Of a stretch of DNA of 64,000 nucleotides, positions 7,344-15,472 are shown in pieces; position 1 is the first letter of the stretch, and every line of letters starts with the position of its first letter. The notes beneath the pieces are model-generated. The model saw only the letters and a program-made list of their open reading frames with translations, was not told the origin of the DNA and made no database searches. This DNA is from Candidatus Rifleibacteriota bacterium (GTDB lineage: Bacteria; Muiribacteriota; Ozemobacteria; Ozemobacterales; Ozemobacteraceae). Location: contig JAAYVD010000126.1 in NCBI GenBank assembly GCA_012517355.1, forward strand, positions 107,438 through 171,437, read 5' to 3'. The position numbers and the translations under genes were made by a program.

Positions 7344-8777
7344 TCAGCCTCCCAGCAGGGCCGCGGCCTGCCGCAGCAGGTGCTGCAGGGCGGGCGGCAC
7401 ATACCAGCCCAGGGTCACGATGCCCAGCCACAGCAGGCCGACGGGGAGCACGCGCAGCCCGCTCTCGACCGGCTTCTTCGCGGCCAGCTCGGCGGGGGGT
7501 TCCCCGCCCGCCATCTCCAGGAAGGGGCGGGCCATGCCGACAAACACCACGGTCAACAGGCCGAGAAAGGCCAGCCCGACGAAGGGGTGCCCGTTCTGGA
7601 AGGCGGCCCCGGCCACCATCAGCTCGCTCAGGAAGGCCCCCGAGGGCGGGGCGCCGGTCAGGGCCAGGAAGCCCAGCACCCACAGCAGCCCCGACGCGGG
7701 CAGCAGTCGCCGGACCCCGCGGACCTCCGCGATGGTCTTCGTATGGTACCCCTCCAGGATGTTGCCGGCGGTCAAAAACAGCAGCCCCTTGCCGAGTGAA
7801 TGATTGATCGCGTGGAACAGCGCCCCGACCGTGCCCAGCCCGCCCAGCCCGAAGCCAAGGGCCAGGATGCCCATGTGCTCGACGCTCGAGTAGGCCAGCA
7901 GCCGTTTGAAATCGGTCTGCCCGACGATGAAGACGGCCGCCACGGTCATCGACAGGAGTCCCATGCCGATCAGCGAACCCTGGCCGAACGTGGCCAGCCC
8001 GGCCGCTCCGCAGACCTGCCGCAACCGCAGGATGCCCAGGAAGGCGTTGTTGAGCAGGGCCCCGGACAGCAGGCAGGAGACCATGGCCGGCGCCTCGCTG
8101 TGAGCGTCGGGCAACCAGGTGTGCAGCGGCGCCAGACCCACCTTCGTGCCGTAGCCGACCAGGAAGAAGACGAACGCCATCTTCAGCCACGGCGCCAGCA
8201 GCACCCCTCCCCCCGCCACCAGGTCGGCCAGGATCAGGGTCCCTTCGATGGGGTTGGCGGCGATGCTCAGGAAGAAGGTTCCCAACAGGGCCAGGGCGAT
8301 GCCGACCGAGCAGATGACCAGGTATTTCCAGGTGGCCTCGAGCGACCGGCTGCTGCGGTGGAAGTAGATCAGCGGCGCGCTGGCGAGGGTGGTGGCCTCG
8401 ATGGCCACCCACAGCAGGCCCAGGTGCTGCGACAGGCAGACCAGCGTCATGGTGGCTAAAAAGACCAGCAGGCAGCCCACGAAGACGGCCTGGTGGCCGG
8501 CCGGGTACAGGCGGCACTCCCCGCGCAGGTAGGAGACCCCGTAGATGGCCGCGGCCAGGAACAACAGGCTGGTGATGCTCAAAAACAGCATTCCCGCGGG
8601 ATCGAGCTGCAGCCAGCCGCCCCAGTCGGCAACGGCCGGCCCGCCCCACAACCGGACGGTCAGGCCCGCGTGGGAGACCGCCGTGGCCAGCAGCAGGGCG
8701 TGCAGCACCGGCTTCCAGCGCACCAGGAAGGCGAGCAGACCGGTGATGGCGGGAACGAGCAGCAGGGCGTTCAGCAT
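7344..8777 (-). CDS. Ehr-like complex: antiporter-like membrane subunit (HyfF-like)
   Basis: A 477-residue polytopic membrane protein of the NuoL/M/N and Mrp antiporter-like family. Conserved features are HTWLPDAHSEAPAMVSCLLSGALL, the helix with the key Lys (GYGTKVGLAPLHTWLP), and NHSLGKGLLFLTAGN. About 13-14 hydrophobic segments are present. These subunits form proton or sodium channels driven by electron transfer in the peripheral arm. It is one of two such subunits in this operon and sits between the HyfE-like and large-subunit genes, with gaps of 3-4 bp on both sides, so it is co-translated. Confidence 0.92.
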   Translation of the reverse strand: MLNALLLVPAITGLLAFLVRWKPVLHALLLATAVSHAGLTVRLWGGPAVADWGGWLQLDPAGMLFLSITSLLFLAAAIYGVSYLRGECRLYPAGHQAVFVGCLLVFLATMTLVCLSQHLGLLWVAIEATTLASAPLIYFHRSSRSLEATWKYLVICSVGIALALLGTFFLSIAANPIEGTLILADLVAGGGVLLAPWLKMAFVFFLVGYGTKVGLAPLHTWLPDAHSEAPAMVSCLLSGALLNNAFLGILRLRQVCGAAGLATFGQGSLIGMGLLSMTVAAVFIVGQTDFKRLLAYSSVEHMGILALGFGLGGLGTVGALFHAINHSLGKGLLFLTAGNILEGYHTKTIAEVRGVRRLLPASGLLWVLGFLALTGAPPSGAFLSELMVAGAAFQNGHPFVGLAFLGLLTVVFVGMARPFLEMAGGEPPAELAAKKPVESGLRVLPVGLLWLGIVTLGWYVPPALQHLLRQAAALLGG

Positions 8778-8780
8778 CGG

Positions 8781-9431
8781 TCAGTCCTTCAGGGCCGCGA
8801 GCTTGCTGGTGTCCATGTGGATCTCCTCGATCTCGCGGTTGATCTGGAAGAGCGTGATGACCATGACGAACACGCCCACGAAGATGTCGAGCAGGATGCC
8901 CATCTCGACGAGGAAGGGGGTCGCCGCCTCGACCGCGACGCCGAAAGTGAACACCCCGTTCTCGATGACGAGGTAGCCGAGCACCTGGGTGATGGCGTTG
9001 CGCCGGGCGACGATCAAAAACAGGCCGGTAAAGATCGTGAACATCGCGGTGGGCACCAGCAGGTCGGACCGGATGACCCCCGGCAGCGGCAGCCGGCCGC
9101 CCACCCAGAGGGCGAACCCCCAGGCGGCCACCCCGGCCAGCAGCGAGGCGGTGAAACCCACGTAGGGTTCCATCTCGCGCCGCACCCCGGCCTGCCGGAT
9201 GGTCCGGAACAGGAGCGAGGGGAAGACGAGCCCCTTCACCACCATGGTGACCAGCGCCAGCAGGACGATGTGGGAATGGGGCCACCCCGCCTCGCCGGTG
9301 AAGAACAGGAAGGACAGACCCACCCCCTGCATCGCCCCGGCCCTGATGTAGACCCCGAGGCGGCTGGACCCCAGCATCAGCAGGTTGGTCAGCACGATGA
9401 AGACCAGCAGGGCCTCGAGCACCATGTTCAT
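8781..9431 (-). CDS. Ehr-like complex: small membrane subunit (HyfE-like)
   Basis: A 216-residue membrane protein with about six hydrophobic helices, matching HyfE, a NuoK-like subunit extended at the N-terminus. The NuoK-like core is visible as LGYLVIENGVFTFGVAVEAATPFLVEMGILLDIFVGVFVMVI, in which the buried Glu residues of transmembrane helices are retained. It would belong to the ion-translocating membrane arm. ATG 9431 follows the HyfC-like stop by 1 bp. Confidence 0.88.
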   Translation of the reverse strand: MNMVLEALLVFIVLTNLLMLGSSRLGVYIRAGAMQGVGLSFLFFTGEAGWPHSHIVLLALVTMVVKGLVFPSLLFRTIRQAGVRREMEPYVGFTASLLAGVAAWGFALWVGGRLPLPGVIRSDLLVPTAMFTIFTGLFLIVARRNAITQVLGYLVIENGVFTFGVAVEAATPFLVEMGILLDIFVGVFVMVITLFQINREIEEIHMDTSKLAALKD

Positions 9432-9432
9432 C

Positions 9433-10347
9433 TCAACGGGCCCCCAGCACCATGGCCAGCAGGGCCAGGATCAGCGACCCCACCAGGAGTTGCGGCACCT
9501 TGTGCATCCGCAGCCGGGCGATCGTCGACTCGACGACCCCGGTGAGCACGGCCACCAGGACCAGGCCACCCACCGCGGCCGGCCAGCCGACGTACCACGG
9601 ACTGCCGGCCGGGACCAGGATGCCGACCACCAGGGCCCCCAGCAGCCAAAGCTTGAGGGCGGCGCCGTACAGGATCATCGCGAAATCGGGCCCGCTGTGG
9701 TCGAGCACCATCACCTCGTGGATCATGGTCAGCTCGAGGTGGGTGTTGGGGTCGTCGACGGGGATGCGGGCGTTCTCGGCCAGGAAGATGACGAACAGCG
9801 CGGTGGCCACCAGCAGCAGCATGGGGCCTGCCTGCAGCCACAGCCCGTGGTCGATGGCGCCCAGAATGCCGGTCAGGGACAGCGAACCGGTCTTGCGGGC
9901 CAGGATGGCCAGGGCCAAAAACAGCGGCGGTTCGGCCAGGGCCGAGAAGGTGACCTCGCGGCTGGCCCCCATCCCCTCGAAGCTCGAGCCGGTGTCGAGA
10001 GCGGCCAGTACCGTCACGAACCGCATCAGGCCCAGCAGGCAGACCATCAGCACCAGGTCCCCCGTGAAGGAGAGGAAGGCCGGCTGCCCACCCAGGGGCA
10101 GCAGGGAAAGGGCCGCCAGCACGCTGGCCAGCCCGACCACCGGCCCCGCCACGAACACCCAGGTCGTGGTGCGGCTGTAGACCGCCCCCTTGCCCAGCAA
10201 CCGGCGCAGGTCGTGGTACGGCTGCCAGACAGGAGCCCCCTGCCGGCCGGCGAAGAAGGCCTTGGTCCGGTTGATCACCCCCAGCAGCAGCGGGGCGAGC
10301 AGCAACGCCAGCAGGATGGGCACCAGGCCCGCCATCGTCACGGTCAC
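9433..10347 (-). CDS. Ehr-like complex: NuoH/HyfC-like membrane anchor
   Basis: A 304-residue NuoH/HyfC-family protein of about eight helices, which anchors the peripheral arm to the membrane. Signature segments are QPYHDLRRLLGKGAV, SREVTFSALAEPPLFLALA and the acidic loop ENARIPVDDPNTHLELTMIHE, which is diagnostic of the family. The start is probably GTG 10347, overlapping the preceding stop as GTGA; ATG 10335 (MAGLVPILL) is the alternative. It directly couples to the HyfB-like gene. Confidence 0.92.
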   Translation of the reverse strand: MTVTMAGLVPILLALLLAPLLLGVINRTKAFFAGRQGAPVWQPYHDLRRLLGKGAVYSRTTTWVFVAGPVVGLASVLAALSLLPLGGQPAFLSFTGDLVLMVCLLGLMRFVTVLAALDTGSSFEGMGASREVTFSALAEPPLFLALAILARKTGSLSLTGILGAIDHGLWLQAGPMLLLVATALFVIFLAENARIPVDDPNTHLELTMIHEVMVLDHSGPDFAMILYGAALKLWLLGALVVGILVPAGSPWYVGWPAAVGGLVLVAVLTGVVESTIARLRMHKVPQLLVGSLILALLAMVLGAR

Positions 10348-12380
10348 CACAGGTTCCACCCCAGCAGGAACAACAGCGTCAGGGCGATGTACAGCACGTA
10401 GGCCTGCACCCGGCCCGACTGGACCCACCGCCAGGATTGGAAGAACGTCTCCACCCGGCGGAACACCGGTTCGTAGAAGCGCTCGACGCAGGCATCCCCG
10501 GGGCGGGAGGCGAACCGGGCGGTGGCGGGGAACAGGCCCGCCAGCCGAGGCCGTTCCTCGCCCCCGCCGCGGACCGCCCCGAACAGATCGTTCAGCGGCT
10601 GGGCGAAAGAGGAACCGGTATACGACATGCGGGGGGTGGGGGCGGCGTAGCCGCAGTCCCAGGTGGGTGTCTCGCCGACCTCGCGGCCGGCCAGCAGCTG
10701 GTGCCGCACCACGGCCAGGAACCCGGCCAGCACGACCAGCAGGCCGCCGCCGGCGATGACCGCCCGCAGGAGGACCCCCGCCTTCAACAGCTCCAGCTCG
10801 ATCTCGAGGGGGTTGAGCCGGAGGACGGTCGTCACCACCCGGCCGAGCACCGGCAGCGACCAGGCCACGCCCAGCAGGGCCACCACGCAGCCGACCGCGA
10901 GCAGGGCCATCGCGAGGGCCATGGGGGCTTCGGGCGGGGCGGCTTCCGCCGCCTCGGCGGTGCGGGGTTCGCCCAGGAAGGCGATGCCGAACACCCGCGC
11001 GAAGCAGGCGGCGGCCAGGCCCCCGATCAGGGCGAGGCCCATGATCGCCAGGGTGAGGGGCACGGTGGATTCGCCGTGTCTGGAGACGAGCCCGGTGAAG
11101 GCCGCCAGGAAGATCAAAAACTCGCCGAGGAACCCGTTGAGCGGCGGCAGTCCCGCGATGGCCACGGCACCGGTCAGGGCGCTGCCGGCCACGCCGGGCA
11201 TGCGCTTGAGCAGGCCGCCCAGCCGGTCGAGCTGCCGGGTGCCGGTGGCCTGGACCAGCACCCCGGCCGCCAGGAACAGCAGGCCCTTGGCCAGGGCATG
11301 GTTGAGCACGTGCACCAGGGCCCCGGCCAGGCCGAGGACGGCCACCACGGTCTGACCGGTGGCGGCGCCCCACAGGCCAACGCCGAGGCCGAGGGCGACG
11401 ATGCCGAGGTTCTCGACGGTGGAATACGCCAACAGGCGCTTGAGATCGCGCTGGGCGTTGGCCATCACGATGCCCAGGATGCCCGAGACCAGTCCTAGGC
11501 CGATCAGGGCCGCCGCCGCCGGGCGGCCGGGCAGGCCGACCAGGGTGAGGGCCCGCAGCAGGCCGTAGATGCCCGTCTTGGTCATCGCCCCAGACATCAG
11601 GGCGGAAATGTGGCTGGGGGCGGCCGGGTGGGCGTCGGGGAGCCAGACGTGCAGCGGCACGAACCCCGCCTTGGCCCCGAACCCGATGACCGCGGCCAGG
11701 GTCAACGCCCGGCGCGCCCGGTCGGACAGGGCCAGGCCGGCCAAAGCTTCGAACGAGAAGTCGCCGGCGCGCATACCCAGGTACAGGAAGAAGAACAGCA
11801 GGAAGGCCGCCCCGATGTGGGAGGCCACCAGGTAGATCCAGGCGGCGGCGCGGTTCTCGGCCTGGGCGTCGTCGAGGGCGATGATGAAGAACGCCGCCAG
11901 CGACATCACTTCCCAGGCGACCAGAAAGCCCAAGCCGTCCTGGGCCAGCAGGACCAGCGCCATGCCCGCCTGCAGGAACCCGGCGAACAGCCCGACGTTG
12001 GCGGGGTTCACCGGATCGGCCCCGTGGGGGGAACCGGCGGCGGGACTGTGCCCGCCGCCGTGGGAGGCGCCGAGGTAGCTGGCGCCGTAGACAGCCGTCA
12101 CCGCCGACAGGAGGGAAATGGGCAGCAGGAAGAAGGCGCTGAGCGGGTCGACCGCCAGGGCGAGGGTGTACCCGGTGTCGAACCAGGGCCATTCGAAGGC
12201 GGCCCGCCCGCCCTGCCAGAGGAGCTCCCCCGCCAGGGCCAGCCCGGCCAGGCCGCCGGCCGCCCCCGCCAGGCCCGCCGTCCAGCGGGCCAGCCAGGAA
12301 TGGAAGCCGAGCAGGCGGCCGAGGATCCCCCCGAGGAGGGGCAGGGCGACGGTGGCAAGGATCAGGCTGGCGGCGGTCAT
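10344..12380 (-). CDS. Ehr-like complex: large antiporter-like subunit (HyfB-like)
   Basis: A 678-residue NuoL/HyfB-type membrane protein. It has GFGAKAGFVPLHVWLPDAHPAAPSHISALMSGAM with the conserved helix Lys, STVENLGIVALGLGVGLWG, and NHALAKGLLFLAAGVLVQATGTRQLDRLGGLLKRMPG. It has about 16 hydrophobic segments and a C-terminal extension (GDACVERFYEPVFRRVETFFQSWRW-like, then a final helix) as in HyfB. ATG 12380 overlaps the stop of the preceding regulator (ATGA), and the true start MTAASLILATVALPLLGG matches family N-termini. Expected role: proton or sodium translocation. Confidence 0.92.
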   Translation of the reverse strand: MTAASLILATVALPLLGGILGRLLGFHSWLARWTAGLAGAAGGLAGLALAGELLWQGGRAAFEWPWFDTGYTLALAVDPLSAFFLLPISLLSAVTAVYGASYLGASHGGGHSPAAGSPHGADPVNPANVGLFAGFLQAGMALVLLAQDGLGFLVAWEVMSLAAFFIIALDDAQAENRAAAWIYLVASHIGAAFLLFFFLYLGMRAGDFSFEALAGLALSDRARRALTLAAVIGFGAKAGFVPLHVWLPDAHPAAPSHISALMSGAMTKTGIYGLLRALTLVGLPGRPAAAALIGLGLVSGILGIVMANAQRDLKRLLAYSTVENLGIVALGLGVGLWGAATGQTVVAVLGLAGALVHVLNHALAKGLLFLAAGVLVQATGTRQLDRLGGLLKRMPGVAGSALTGAVAIAGLPPLNGFLGEFLIFLAAFTGLVSRHGESTVPLTLAIMGLALIGGLAAACFARVFGIAFLGEPRTAEAAEAAPPEAPMALAMALLAVGCVVALLGVAWSLPVLGRVVTTVLRLNPLEIELELLKAGVLLRAVIAGGGLLVVLAGFLAVVRHQLLAGREVGETPTWDCGYAAPTPRMSYTGSSFAQPLNDLFGAVRGGGEERPRLAGLFPATARFASRPGDACVERFYEPVFRRVETFFQSWRWVQSGRVQAYVLYIALTLLFLLGWNLW

Positions 12381-13162
12381 GGGGTCTTCGCCGGACGGTC
12401 GGGAAGCGGGCGCGTCGCACCCGTCCCGCCCGTTTTCTGGCCTGGGGCCCCTTGGCCGGAGGCTTCCTGGCCGGCACGCCCCTGGCCACCGGTTCCCTGG
12501 CCGGCCAGTTCCTCGAGGGCCCGGAACCCTGCCAGCAGGTCGGCCGGCGCGGCCCGTTCCCGCAACCGGGCCTGGAAGGCCGGTTGGCTGAGAGAGTTGG
12601 CCACTTCCGCCAGCAGGGTCAGGTGGGCAAAGACGGTTGGGCTGATGAGCAGGAAGACGATGGAAACCGGCTTCCCGTCGAGGGACCGCCAGTCGACCGG
12701 GTTCCGCAGGAAGGCCAGGGCGGCCATCGGATGTTCCAGGAGCGGTTCGATCAGGGGCCCCTGCATGTGGGGGATGGCCACACCGTTGTCCAGGCCGGTG
12801 GGCGCGACCTTCTCGCGGGCCACCGCCATCTGGCACAACAGGTCGCGGTCGACCTCGGGCGGCAGCGGCAGGCGGTTCAGCAGTTCATGGAACACCTCGT
12901 CCGGCGTGGCACCCAGAAGGTCGTGGAAGATGCCGCCGCGAGCCAGCGCTTCGGACAGCCGTGGGCTTTCCGAGGCCGATCGGGGGCCGGTCTCGCGCAC
13001 CGGATGGTGGTGGGCGGCCGCCCAGTCGAGGACCTCCTCCCGGTTGAACCGCATCTGTTCCTGCACCGAGTAGTGGGGAAGAGCCTCGCGTTGGATCCAT
13101 TGCTGGACCTGCTCCTCGGTCACGTTCAGGAGACGGGCGGCATCGGGCAGGGAGAGTTCCAT
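12377..13162 (-). CDS. Excisionase-type HTH / PTS EIIA (Ntr-Fru) fusion protein
   Basis: A 261-residue two-domain protein. Residues 1-50 form a MerR/excisionase-type DNA-binding helix-turn-helix (LSLPDAARLLNVTEEQVQQWIQREALP). Residues about 70-225 form a PTS EIIA domain of the fructose/nitrogen family with the phosphorylatable His in GVAIPH (H132). The C-terminal 40 residues are Gly/Gln/Thr-rich low-complexity. There is no EIIB or EIIC partner, so a phosphorylation-sensitive regulator of EIIA-Ntr type is likelier than sugar uptake. It is the first gene of the Ehr-like operon and overlaps hyfB-like by ATGA. ATG 13162 was chosen because the HTH begins at residue 1; upstream sequence is promoter. 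Confidence 0.85.
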   Translation of the reverse strand: MELSLPDAARLLNVTEEQVQQWIQREALPHYSVQEQMRFNREEVLDWAAAHHHPVRETGPRSASESPRLSEALARGGIFHDLLGATPDEVFHELLNRLPLPPEVDRDLLCQMAVAREKVAPTGLDNGVAIPHMQGPLIEPLLEHPMAALAFLRNPVDWRSLDGKPVSIVFLLISPTVFAHLTLLAEVANSLSQPAFQARLRERAAPADLLAGFRALEELAGQGTGGQGRAGQEASGQGAPGQKTGGTGATRPLPDRPAKTP

Positions 13163-13190
13163 ACGACCTCGAACCGAAAAAAGTGCCCGA

Positions 13191-13219
13191 TTATTACCAC
13201 ACCCGGACTCCTTTGCCAA
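13191..13219 (-). promoter_or_regulatory. sigma70-like promoter of the PTS-Ehr operon
   Basis: TTGGCA (13219-13214), 17 bp, TAATAA (13196-13191) on the minus strand, ending 28 nt from ATG 13162. It lies 27 bp from the inverted-repeat element at 13246. Confidence 0.72.
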
Positions 13220-13245
13220 GAAGATTCTTTCGGTCAGGGAAGTCG

Positions 13246-13403
13246 GGACTTCCGCATTTCGACAGAAGCCTCGAGGGCGGCAGGGGACAAGGGAGAAAGG
13301 GAGGGGAAATGGCGAAGGGAGTCGCCAGCACGATCTGCGCAATCAGCATCGATGGTTGGATGAAGAGCGTGGAAGGATACGTCAGTCGACATGCTGGAGT
13401 GTC
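13246..13403 (+). repeat. MITE-like inverted-repeat element, copy A
   Basis: About 158 bp. The left end GGACTTCCGCATTTCGACAG is an imperfect inverted repeat of the right end around GTCGACATGCTGGAGTGTC. The interior shares GAAGGGAGTCG(C/T)CAGCACGA and ATCGATG(G)TTGGATGAAGA with copy C (52426-52580), and more distantly with copy B (45278-45428). No coding capacity is conserved. Confidence 0.75.
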
Positions 13404-13535
13404 GGGAAATCGTTCGAGCCGTTCCGGTCTCAGGAACAGCCCTTCCTTGCGGGGATCGGGACCGATGACGCGAGTTCGGCAAGGCCGCCGTCCAGCCCGT
13501 CGGCGTGCCAATCCCTGGCGCTTCCCTGGGCATCA

Positions 13536-13564
13536 TTGACAGGGAGCGGGGCCGACGGTAGCAT
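13536..13564 (+). promoter_or_regulatory. sigma70-like promoter of the cNMP-binding gene
   Basis: TTGACA (13536-13541), 17 bp, TAGCAT (13559-13564). The gene's GGGAGG lies at 13579-13584, so the leader is about 20 nt. Confidence 0.75.
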
Positions 13565-13591
13565 GTCGGCATTCCACCGGGAGGAATCTGC

Positions 13592-15037
13592 ATGAGCCAG
13601 AATGACTTTTTGCGCGGGGTGTCCCTGTTTTCCGGGCTCACCGACGATGAACTGAAGAACCTCGGCGGCAAGGCCGAAGCGGTGCAGTTCGTGCGCGACG
13701 CGTTCATCTGCAAGGAAGGCCAGGCGGCCGATTCGATGTTCGTCATCAAGTCCGGCATCGTCCAGATCTTCTGCGACGACGGCAAGGGCGGCCGCAAGAT
13801 CCTCACCCACCTGAAGCTGGGTGAGTATTTCGGCGAGATGGCCCTGCTCACCGAGGAACCGCGCACCGCCAGCGCCGTCGCCCTGGCCGAGACCGAGGTC
13901 ATCCGCATCAAGAAGGACGACTTCCATTCTTTGCTCCGCACCTCCCCCGGCGTGGCCCTGTCGATCATCAAGACCCTCTGCGAGCGGTTGGCCAAGGCCA
14001 ACATCGGCACCGCCTCCGAGAAGAAGACCTACGTTTACGCGGTCATGGGCCCCGACACCGGCTCCGGCAAGAGCCTGTTCGCCCGCAACCTCGCCTACGC
14101 CATGCAGCAGGTGCTGGGGCGCGACATCCTGCTCTACGACCCGAACCTGCGCGACGATAAGGTCGCCCGGTTCCTGGGCGTGGCGAAGCACTCCCGCATC
14201 ATCGACGAACTGGTCGACCGCGAGCGGGTCAGCGATCTCAAGAAATACGTGGAGAAGGCTCCCTGCGGGCTCCACACCATCGTCCCCCAGGAGAACGGCC
14301 TCACCGACCTGCGGCTGAAGGAGTTCCACACCTTCTCGATCATGAAGACGGTCATGGAGACCTACGAATTCATCGTGGTCGACTCCAGCTCCATGTTCAC
14401 CAAGGTCACCAAGGAGATCGTGCAGGGCGTCGACAAGATCGTCTACCTCATCTCGAGCAGGAACGTCTCGGTCAACGGCCTCATCAAGCATTTCGAGGAC
14501 ACCCGCCGCACCTGGAAAGTCGATCCGACGAAGGTCCTGTACGGCGTCAACCGCATGACCGACGACCCTGCCAAGGAAAGCAAGATCCTCGAGGAGGACA
14601 AAGCCTTCCTCCGGTTCGAACTCCCCTACGACAAGGCCCTGGCCGACAACCGCACCCCGGACACCCAGGTGCTCGTCCAGCGCGAGCCCAACCACCCCAT
14701 CGCCAAGGCCATCACCGAGATCGCCCACGCCATGTTGTTCGACCAGGTCCTCGGCCTCTCCCTGCCGACCTTCGACACCGACCCCGGCAAGAAGGAACTG
14801 GCCCGACGCTGGGCCGAGACCGGCCTCCAGGAACTGGGGGCGCTGCTGCGCCGGACCGAGCTCAAGACCCCGGTCACCCGCAACGGCCAGACCGTCCATC
14901 TCCTCGAGGGCCGCACCGCCAAGTGGCTGCTCAACCAGCACGTGGTCGCGCTGGTCAACTTCGCCAACCGGTTCAAGCAGGAGTTCGGCCTCGACAAGGT
15001 GATCTTCACCATGAACGGCCAGGAAAGCGTGGTCTGA
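13592..15037 (+). CDS. Cyclic-nucleotide-binding / MinD-CpaE-like ATPase fusion
   Basis: A 481-residue protein. Residues about 8-135 form a CRP-type cNMP-binding domain; the phosphate-binding cassette FGEMALLTEEPRTASAVA (about 80-97) with Arg-Thr looks competent for cAMP or cGMP. From about 145 on is a SIMIBI/MinD-CpaE-like domain with P-loop GPDTGSGKS (153-161), followed by FEFIVVDSSS and a DKIVYLISS strand. The P-loop lacks the N-terminal signature lysine of classic KGGxGKT deviant Walker A motifs. No HTH is present, so it is not a CRP transcription factor. It probably links a nucleotide signal to a localised ATPase. It is divergent from the PTS-Ehr operon. GGGAGG lies 7 nt before the ATG. 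Confidence 0.85.
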   Translation: MSQNDFLRGVSLFSGLTDDELKNLGGKAEAVQFVRDAFICKEGQAADSMFVIKSGIVQIFCDDGKGGRKILTHLKLGEYFGEMALLTEEPRTASAVALAETEVIRIKKDDFHSLLRTSPGVALSIIKTLCERLAKANIGTASEKKTYVYAVMGPDTGSGKSLFARNLAYAMQQVLGRDILLYDPNLRDDKVARFLGVAKHSRIIDELVDRERVSDLKKYVEKAPCGLHTIVPQENGLTDLRLKEFHTFSIMKTVMETYEFIVVDSSSMFTKVTKEIVQGVDKIVYLISSRNVSVNGLIKHFEDTRRTWKVDPTKVLYGVNRMTDDPAKESKILEEDKAFLRFELPYDKALADNRTPDTQVLVQREPNHPIAKAITEIAHAMLFDQVLGLSLPTFDTDPGKKELARRWAETGLQELGALLRRTELKTPVTRNGQTVHLLEGRTAKWLLNQHVVALVNFANRFKQEFGLDKVIFTMNGQESVV

Positions 15038-15080
15038 GCCCGACCCCATTCTCCCCGCCCTGCCCCGTCCCGCCCCGCGC

Positions 15081-15110
15081 CACGGCCGCCGCCTCCCGGC
15101 GGCCGTGTTC
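15081..15110 (+). terminator. Strong hairpin downstream of the cNMP-binding gene
   Basis: A perfect 11-bp stem (CACGGCCGCCG / CGGCGGCCGTG) with a 5-nt loop, followed only by TTCCTGT. It is a terminator-like hairpin with a poor T-tract. Confidence 0.5.
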
Positions 15111-15472
15111 CTGTACCCGCCGGGCTCGTCCCTGCCACGAACCGGGAGGGTGTCCGGTGGGAGTGACCCCCGTCACCGGGAAACGGTCCTGGCCTACAAC
15201 CAATGGAAAGGGGAAACCCCGCCATGGCGTCGGGACGACGGGGGCATCCCCCCACCGCCATCACCCCATCGCCGAGGCTGGCGAGCCCTGCCCCCCTCCG
15301 CGGGTGGCATGCCTTCCCATCCAGATTCCGACCGCAACGAAAGGGTTGGTACAAACCATTTTTTACTGATGAGTACCAATGCCAACCCGGCCGCCCGTCT
15401 CCCTGCCCCTTCCCGGCCGGCCGGGGGTTGGGGTGAAGGGCGCGGGGCCGTCGGGGGGGCCGCGGTGTCGCC
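15108..15472. other. Non-coding gap with a TTGGTAC inverted repeat
   Basis: No gene is supported here. The only structure seen is an inverted repeat GGTTGGTAC ... GTACCAATG (15344-15352 and 15373-15381) around an AT-rich loop, just 3' of the Ste24-like gene on the minus strand. It may end or stabilise that transcript. Confidence 0.3.

Noticed and set aside
4832..7807. 991-codon plus-strand ORF
   Set aside because: It is antisense to the Ehr-like small and large subunit genes, whose motifs are intact on the minus strand; it is rich in R, P and H as shadows are.
13194..13511. Protein encoded by the inverted-repeat elements (similar peptides such as PSMxxAQxVLxTPFA appear in copies A and C)
   Set aside because: Frames are broken by indels within and between copies, and copy B does not keep the peptide; shared DNA explains it.
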